In this document: piece by piece, positions 59,432 to 64,000 of the stretch
Numbering within the stretch: the first letter of the stretch is position 1
Layout of the letters: every line of letters begins with the position of its first letter
DNA from: Amycolatopsis alkalitolerans
GTDB lineage: Bacteria > Actinomycetota > Actinomycetes > Mycobacteriales > Pseudonocardiaceae
Assembly: GCF_006152065.1 (NCBI RefSeq)
Contig: NZ_VDFW01000006.1
Coordinates: 214,714 to 278,713 of the forward strand
Direction: 5' to 3'
DNA length: 64,000 nucleotides
Notes under the pieces: generated by a model
Seen by the model: the letters and a program-made list of their open reading frames with translations, nothing else
Databases searched by the model: none
What the model was told of the DNA's origin: nothing
Position numbers and translations under genes: made by a program

Positions 59432-60688
59432 TTAAACTGCGCCCGCCGCCATCGCTTCGCAGCTGCGCAGCACGACCGCCGCGGCCCGCCGTTCACCGGC
59501 GCTGAAGCCCGCGGTCTCCGCGAGAGCACGCCACCGCCGGATCGTGTGAAAAACGGTGCGATCGACGTCCGTATCGGCGGAGCCGAGCCGTTCCGCGACC
59601 CCCGTTCCGTTGCCGCCCACCAGCCGCACCGCCTCCGCGTTCAGCTCCGGCGGGAGCACCACCCGACCCGTGCGCAGTTCCGCGAGCAGCCGCAGCTCAC
59701 GGAAATCGTGCGCGCTCGCCAGCGTCCGCTCCAGCTCACCCGCGAGCGCCGCCGCGGCCGGGTGCGGTTCCATCCGCAGCACCACTTCCAGCCCCAGCAA
59801 TGCCGAACGCGCCTTCAGCACCGCCTGCCGTTCGGTGAAGCACTGGTCGATCGTGTCCCGCAGTTCCGCCAGCCCGCTGCGCGGCACGAGCTGCGCGGCC
59901 AGCGCGGGCTGGGTCTGTGCCCCGCGCCGGATCAACGTGATCGCCAGCCGCACACCGAACAGCCCGAACCGTTCGAGCAGCGTCGCGCGCCGCTCGCCGT
60001 CCTGGGACAGGAACCGATCGGTGGACAGCAGATACGGCTCCAGCTCCGCGCGCGGCACTCGCGCCAGCTCGACCAGCGCCTCGAACTCGTGCGGGCGCAA
60101 GGTTCGGCCCGCCGACGCCAGCAACCCCGCCACCGGCACGACGTCCTGGCACAACCCCTGAAGCTCCGGCTCGCGGCGATAGCGCCGGGCGATCTGGCGC
60201 GCCGAAACGAGCGCGTCCACGCGGCCGGCGCCGAGTTCGTCCGCGCGCGACAGCACGACCACCGAGTTGATCGCCGAAGCTCGCGCGATGGGGTGGTCCT
60301 GCAGGGTGTGCAGGAAGCCGAGATCCGCGTTTTCCGGATGCCGCACCAGGAACAGCACGGCATCCGCCTCGAGACAGATCCCTTCGATCGTGTGCGGGGC
60401 CGCGTCCGCGTCGATCGCGGGTGCGTCGATCAGGGTGATGTCGTCCTGCGACCGGCTCGGCGCCACGCGGTACCAGTGCATCCCCGGACCGTCGCCGCCG
60501 AGTTCCTGGCCGGCGATCGCGCTCACCATCGTCGACTTGCCGGTCTGCTTCGCCCCGACGACGGCCAGCCGCAGCGGGTCGGAAAACCGGTCGAGATGGC
60601 GCCGCAGCCAGCCGGCCGCGCGCGGGCTGTCCCGATACGCGTCGACGGCCTGCTCGAGCATCCGCCGTGTGCGTGCTGCCAGGCTCAC
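59432..60688 (-). CDS. Dynamin-like GTPase, IniC-like
   Basis: 418 residues. P-loop GAKQTGKST (45-53), a DAPAID switch (G3-like DxPA), and VVVLSRADELG in the place of the N/T-KxD motif (SRAD). A long helical C-terminal part follows. The length and pairing with a larger dynamin fit IniC of the isoniazid-inducible iniBAC operon. GTG 60688 overlaps the stop of the iniA-like gene (GTGA). Dynamin-like proteins remodel membranes; in mycobacteria the Ini proteins respond to envelope-damaging drugs. Confidence 0.8.
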   Translation of the reverse strand: MSLAARTRRMLEQAVDAYRDSPRAAGWLRRHLDRFSDPLRLAVVGAKQTGKSTMVSAIAGQELGGDGPGMHWYRVAPSRSQDDITLIDAPAIDADAAPHTIEGICLEADAVLFLVRHPENADLGFLHTLQDHPIARASAINSVVVLSRADELGAGRVDALVSARQIARRYRREPELQGLCQDVVPVAGLLASAGRTLRPHEFEALVELARVPRAELEPYLLSTDRFLSQDGERRATLLERFGLFGVRLAITLIRRGAQTQPALAAQLVPRSGLAELRDTIDQCFTERQAVLKARSALLGLEVVLRMEPHPAAAALAGELERTLASAHDFRELRLLAELRTGRVVLPPELNAEAVRLVGGNGTGVAERLGSADTDVDRTVFHTIRRWRALAETAGFSAGERRAAAVVLRSCEAMAAGAV

Positions 60689-62487
60689 GCGGTGAGCCCC
60701 CGCGGCGCCGGCCGAGGCCGCAGGCCGCCGATCGCCTGCGCGCGCTGCCGCAGCAGGCCGAGTTCGTCGATACTGCGGCGGATCTCGTGGGCCCGCGCGT
60801 TGCGTTCCGCCGCATCGGTGTCGATCACGCGCTTGACCGCCTTGGCGGACTCGGTGATCTCCGTGCGCAGTTCGTCGGCGACACCGCTCAGCCGGTCACG
60901 AAGCGCGCGATGGATCTGGCGCGCGGTGTCCTTGCTGTGCTTGCCGTAGGTCAGGAAGAAGTCGTCGACGTACCGGTGCGCGGCGTTCTTCGCCGCGGCC
61001 TGCCGCCGCTTGAGCCGGTTTCCCCGCTCCTCGAAGACGCTCTTCGCGCCGAACGCGGCGCCCGCGCCGAGCGAGATCGGGTTGATCAGCGGGAGGCCGG
61101 CGATCGTCGTCGCCAAACCGAACATCAGGAGACCGCTGTAGGAGCCCCGCATCCCGACGAACAGCTTCTGCCCGACGCTGAACTTCTCGACCCTCGGCAT
61201 GCGGAGGTCGCCGACCGAATCGGCGGGCACCTCGCGCGGCAGCGTCTCCGGCACGGCGTCCGGGCGGTGCGGTGAGACGTGCCGCGCCATCTTGCGGGCG
61301 ATCCACTCGAACCGGTCGAGCAGCCATTCGGAGTTCGTCTCGGCGACGACGGTCAGGTTCTCGCGCAGCCAATCCTCGAATTCCGGCCACGCGCGGGCCG
61401 GATCGGCGGCGTCGAAGTAGTCGTCGACTTCGACCAGGATGCGCCGGGTCCGGTCGCGCAGGTCGAACTCGACATCCGAAAGCAGGTCGGCGACCTCGTC
61501 GGAAAGCAGGGTCTGCCATCGGGCCGCGTCGCGTTGCAGCCGTTCCAGCCGGTGCCCCTCGTTGTGCCAGCGCGCCACCGCTTCGCCGTTCTCCGGCTGC
61601 TGCGTCTTGACGAACTCCTCCTGCAGCGGGCCCATCAGCGATTCCACGGTCAGCGCCGTCAGCGCCGCGACCGAACGGCTCGCCAGCAGGTCCGCCTGGC
61701 CCAGCAAATCCTTGTGCAGGAAGCGAATGAGCTCGCCGAAGCCGGACTCCTCGTTGAGCGCCTTGTCGCCCGTGCGTGCCGCGGCGAGCCGCAGCGTCGC
61801 CGAAACGGGGACGACGGTCGCCAGCAGGCCGCCCTCGTCGAGCCGCGCCCGGACCCGTTCGGCGACCACGCGCCAGCCGGGCACGAGGTCGATCTTGGTG
61901 AGGACCACGATGATCGTCGGGCACAGGTGCGCGGCCTGTTCGAGCAGGCGCAGTTCGGTGGCCGAGAGGTCCGCCGTGGCGTCGGTGGCCATCAGCACGG
62001 CGTCGGCCGCCATGTCCTGCACGGTCTCCAGCGCCGCGCGGGCCGGTGTGTCGACGATGGCGAGACCACCGGCGAGCAGGGCACGGGGCAGGCCGATTTC
62101 GGTGCGTACAACGGGCGCGCCGGTGACGGACAGGGCTTCCCGGTTGGCCTCCGTCGTCACGGACTCGACGGCGACCGGGGTCCGTGCGGAGCCCTCGATC
62201 GCACGCCGGCCGCCGGTCACCACCGTCGCGGTCGGCGTCTCGGCGTGCTCGATGACCGCGGGCACGACGGTGGTGCGGTCGTCCCCCACCGCGCAGACCG
62301 GCGCGTTGAGCAGGGCGTTGATCAGCTGGCTCTTGCCCTGACCGGATTCACCGATGACTACCACGCGCAGTTTGGGATCCAGCAGCCGGGATCTGCGCGC
62401 GCCCAGCCGCTCGACCAGATCCACGCGCTGGTTGGCGGCGCACGCACGGACGGTGTCGTCCAGCACTTCGAGCCACGGCGGAGCCAT
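60685..62487 (-). CDS. Dynamin-like GTPase, IniA-like
   Basis: 600 residues. P-loop GESGQGKSQ (46-54), switch DDRTTVVPAV, G3 IVDTPA and G4 VLTKIDL, all present. A four-helix-type stalk follows, and a hydrophobic paddle segment near residue 470-500 (SGLLMFGLATTIAGLPLINPISLGAG, in part) likely dips into the membrane, as in bacterial dynamin-like proteins. ATG 62487 is used because an iniB terminator with a T-rich tail lies directly upstream (62527-62562); a longer start at 62541 would fall inside that hairpin. Coupled to the iniC-like gene. Confidence 0.82.
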   Translation of the reverse strand: MAPPWLEVLDDTVRACAANQRVDLVERLGARRSRLLDPKLRVVVIGESGQGKSQLINALLNAPVCAVGDDRTTVVPAVIEHAETPTATVVTGGRRAIEGSARTPVAVESVTTEANREALSVTGAPVVRTEIGLPRALLAGGLAIVDTPARAALETVQDMAADAVLMATDATADLSATELRLLEQAAHLCPTIIVVLTKIDLVPGWRVVAERVRARLDEGGLLATVVPVSATLRLAAARTGDKALNEESGFGELIRFLHKDLLGQADLLASRSVAALTALTVESLMGPLQEEFVKTQQPENGEAVARWHNEGHRLERLQRDAARWQTLLSDEVADLLSDVEFDLRDRTRRILVEVDDYFDAADPARAWPEFEDWLRENLTVVAETNSEWLLDRFEWIARKMARHVSPHRPDAVPETLPREVPADSVGDLRMPRVEKFSVGQKLFVGMRGSYSGLLMFGLATTIAGLPLINPISLGAGAAFGAKSVFEERGNRLKRRQAAAKNAAHRYVDDFFLTYGKHSKDTARQIHRALRDRLSGVADELRTEITESAKAVKRVIDTDAAERNARAHEIRRSIDELGLLRQRAQAIGGLRPRPAPRGLTA

Positions 62488-62526
62488 CACGCGCAGCAGT
62501 GTGGCGCATCCGGTCACGAAAAGGAA

Positions 62527-62562
62527 ACGGCGGGGGTCCATCCGAAGATGAACCCCCGCCGT
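62527..62562 (-). terminator. Terminator of the iniB-like gene
   Basis: On the minus strand ACGGCGGGGGT (62562-62552) pairs with ACCCCCGCCGT (62537-62527), 11-bp perfect stem, 14-nt loop, followed by TTTCCTTTTCG. A good intrinsic terminator between iniB-like and iniA-like genes; partial read-through would lower dynamin levels relative to IniB. Confidence 0.75.
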
Positions 62563-62637
62563 GCACGACCGGCGATCGGTGCGCTCACCTCACAGGGAGG
62601 GCACAGGTGAACGCACCATTCGCCTCACTGGGCGCGG

Positions 62638-64000
62638 TCAGTGGCCGAACGGCAGGTCGTTGTGGAGGCTGTCGAGGCTGGGTGCCTCCGGCAGCGCGGC
62701 ATGGTCGAGAGTGTCGCCGAGCGGGCTGCCCGACACCGTGTCGGTGACCGGGTTGTCCGCGATGGCGTGCGTCAGGTCATTGACCTGCGGCAGCGGGTTG
62801 GCCACCGGCAGGTGCGGGAGCGCGTGGGGCAGCTCACCGGCCAGGTGCGGCACGTCGGCCGGCAGGTGTGTGGGCAGCGCCGGGACCGCGGGCAGCGCCG
62901 GGGCGGCCGGCAGGTGCGCGGCCTGGTCCGACACCGCCGAAGTGGCGTGGTCGATGCCATCGGTGACCTGCGAGCCGGCCGTGGTCATCGCGTCGGTCGC
63001 GCCTGCGCCCGGAGCCATGGAGGAGAGGCCGGTCAGGTAGCCGCCGATGGTCGACGTGCCCGTCTCGACCGGCTGGCTGAGCAGGTCGCCACCCGAGGAC
63101 ACGTAGTCGGCCAGCGCGCCGCCGGCCGGGTCGGCCTTCGCGAGCGCGTCGGAGTCGAGGGAGCTGCCCAGGTCGCCCAGCGAGCCGAAGCTCGGCACGG
63201 CGCCCGGGGTGCCCTCGGCGCCCGCCGAGTAGGACCCGAGGCCGGAGTCCGACTCCAGGCTGCCGGCGAAGCTGTCGAGGCCCGCGACGCCGCTGCCGGT
63301 CACGGTGCCCAGCGGAGAATCGGCGGCGCCCGCGGCGGCGACGTTCTCACCCGAAACGGCGGCACCGGCCGCGCTCGAAGCCTCGTCGCCGGTGGTCGTG
63401 ATGCTCCCGGCGAGGTGGTCGGCGGTGCTGCTGGTCGCGGTCTTGACGTCGCCGAGGGCCGGGACGCTCAGCTCCGGCGCCTGCAGCGGCAGGCCGCCGA
63501 GGTCCGGGGTGGCCAGCGGGAGGGCGTCCGCGCGGGGGCCTTCCACGGGCAGGGTCGCGACCTGCGGCTCGGGCAGCGCCGGAACCGAGATCGGGAGGCT
63601 GCTGAGCGACGGCGCGTCGAGCGGCAGGTTGCCCAGGTCCGGAGTGGCGATGGGGAGGCCACCCAGGTCGGGGGTGGCGATGGGGAGGCTGCCGGTGGGC
63701 AGGTCGCTGAGCGACGGCACCGAGGCGGGCAGGTCGCCGAGGTTCGGGGCGGCGATCGGGAGGTCCCCGGTGGGCAGGTTGCCCAGCGGGAGGGCGTCGG
63801 CCTTGGGGAGGTCGACCGGCAGGCCGCCGACGGGGAGGTCGCCCAGGTTCGGGGTGGCGATGGGGAGGCTGCTGAGCGACGGTGCGTCGAGGGGGAGGCT
63901 GCCCAGGTCGGGGGTCGCAACGGGGAGGTCCCCGGTGGGCAGGTTGCCCAGCGGGAGGGCGTCGGCCTTGGGGAGGTCGACCGGCAGGCCGCCGACGGGG
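62638..64000 (-). CDS. IniB-like low-complexity envelope protein, N-terminus outside the window
   Basis: The minus-strand frame is open from the right edge to the stop at 62638 (at least 454 codons). The visible N-terminal side is a Leu-Pro repeat: GGLPVDLPKADALPLGNLPTGDLP, ATPDLGSLPLDAPSLSSLP, repeating every ~5-10 residues. Then comes an Ala/Gly/Ser-rich middle (GVAGLDSFAGSLESDSGLG) and a C-terminal part with further LP motifs ending HNDLPFGH. Position before iniA/iniC-like genes, low complexity and length support IniB. Its export route is not visible because the start is outside the window. Confidence 0.7.
   Translation of the reverse strand, partial: PVGGLPVDLPKADALPLGNLPTGDLPVATPDLGSLPLDAPSLSSLPIATPNLGDLPVGGLPVDLPKADALPLGNLPTGDLPIAAPNLGDLPASVPSLSDLPTGSLPIATPDLGGLPIATPDLGNLPLDAPSLSSLPISVPALPEPQVATLPVEGPRADALPLATPDLGGLPLQAPELSVPALGDVKTATSSTADHLAGSITTTGDEASSAAGAAVSGENVAAAGAADSPLGTVTGSGVAGLDSFAGSLESDSGLGSYSAGAEGTPGAVPSFGSLGDLGSSLDSDALAKADPAGGALADYVSSGGDLLSQPVETGTSTIGGYLTGLSSMAPGAGATDAMTTAGSQVTDGIDHATSAVSDQAAHLPAAPALPAVPALPTHLPADVPHLAGELPHALPHLPVANPLPQVNDLTHAIADNPVTDTVSGSPLGDTLDHAALPEAPSLDSLHNDLPFGH
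63781..64000. repeat. 165-bp coding repeat in the iniB-like gene
   Basis: The 55 bases starting gcccagcgggagggcgtcgg at 63781 recur identically at 63946, so the period is 165 bp (55 residues). Shorter 15- and 30-bp periodicity (GLPIATPDL units) continues down to about 63560. More copies probably lie beyond the edge. Confidence 0.75.

Noticed and set aside
62488..62541. N-terminal extension of the iniA-like gene to ATG 62541
   Set aside because: The extension would be inside the iniB terminator hairpin and adds sequence unlike dynamin N-termini.

Overview
The window is high-GC DNA from a mycolata-like actinomycete, most likely a member of the Pseudonocardiaceae close to Amycolatopsis. The evidence is the GC-saturated codon use, frequent GTG starts with ATGA/GTGA overlaps, a mycobacterial-type arabinogalactan (AG) gene set, Bpa with a C-terminal GQYL, DUF3558 lipoproteins, an EspG/PPE-like type VII secretion satellite, and an iniBAC-like operon. 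Much of the gene content matches M. tuberculosis Rv3777-Rv3816c as I remember it, in rearranged order.

Layout. 1-3.3 kb: a secreted DUF1906 glycosidase-like protein with tandem C-terminal repeats (cut by the window edge), an Asp/Glu racemase-superfamily enzyme and a DUF3558 lipoprotein. 3.3-17.5 kb: a sugar/acyl-glycan cluster with two DegT aminotransferases, an NAD epimerase, a GT4 glycosyltransferase, a Gfo/Idh dehydrogenase and two left-handed-beta-helix acyltransferases. It includes a translationally coupled set of ACP, AMP ligase, LuxE-like and LuxC-like genes, plus a flippase-like and a polytopic membrane protein. 17.6-20.1 kb: PlsC, a HAD phosphatase and an F420-type oxidoreductase. 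20.2-33.9 kb: AG core with glf, PAP2 phosphatase, DPPR synthase (ubiA), aftA, two GT-C membrane transferases, dprE2/dprE1, gtrA and a first glfT2. 34.0-37.7 kb: WXG100-like protein, lipoprotein, PPE/EspB-like protein and EspG. 37.7-40.4 kb: glfT1-wzt-wzm, which make and export lipid-linked galactan. 40.6-47.3 kb: a second glfT2 coupled to a CMP-nonulosonate synthetase/HAD-phosphatase fusion, a NeuB-type synthase, a GT29 (sialyltransferase)-like protein, a coiled-coil protein and a GT-C protein. 47.3-51.1 kb: Bpa, a cysteine-desulfurase-like protein without the PLP lysine, a quinone oxidoreductase and a zinc protease. 51.5-56.5 kb: MarR, tRNA-Ser(TGA) and an accessory patch (GNAT pseudogene, HIRAN protein, GNAT, small nucleotidyltransferase, two-TM protein). 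56.6-59.4 kb: a GntR regulator divergent from a small-ORF/HExxH peptide-modification-like cassette with operator, promoter and hairpin signals. 59.4-64 kb: iniC/iniA/iniB-like genes on the minus strand.

How they work together. Glf supplies UDP-Galf. GlfT1 and the GlfT2 proteins polymerise galactan and Wzm/Wzt export it. UbiA, a PAP2 phosphatase and DprE1/DprE2 make decaprenyl-phospho-arabinose, which AftA and other GT-C enzymes use outside the membrane. The most novel-looking points are: (i) a compact, apparently complete Kdn-type nonulosonic-acid pathway plus a sialyltransferase-like gene in the same transcription unit as a second galactan polymerase; (ii) the LuxC/LuxE/ACP/LpxA-like acyl cassette inside an amino-sugar cluster; and (iii) the GntR-controlled HExxH/small-peptide locus. 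All assignments come from reading the sequence and recalled family motifs; no database search was run.
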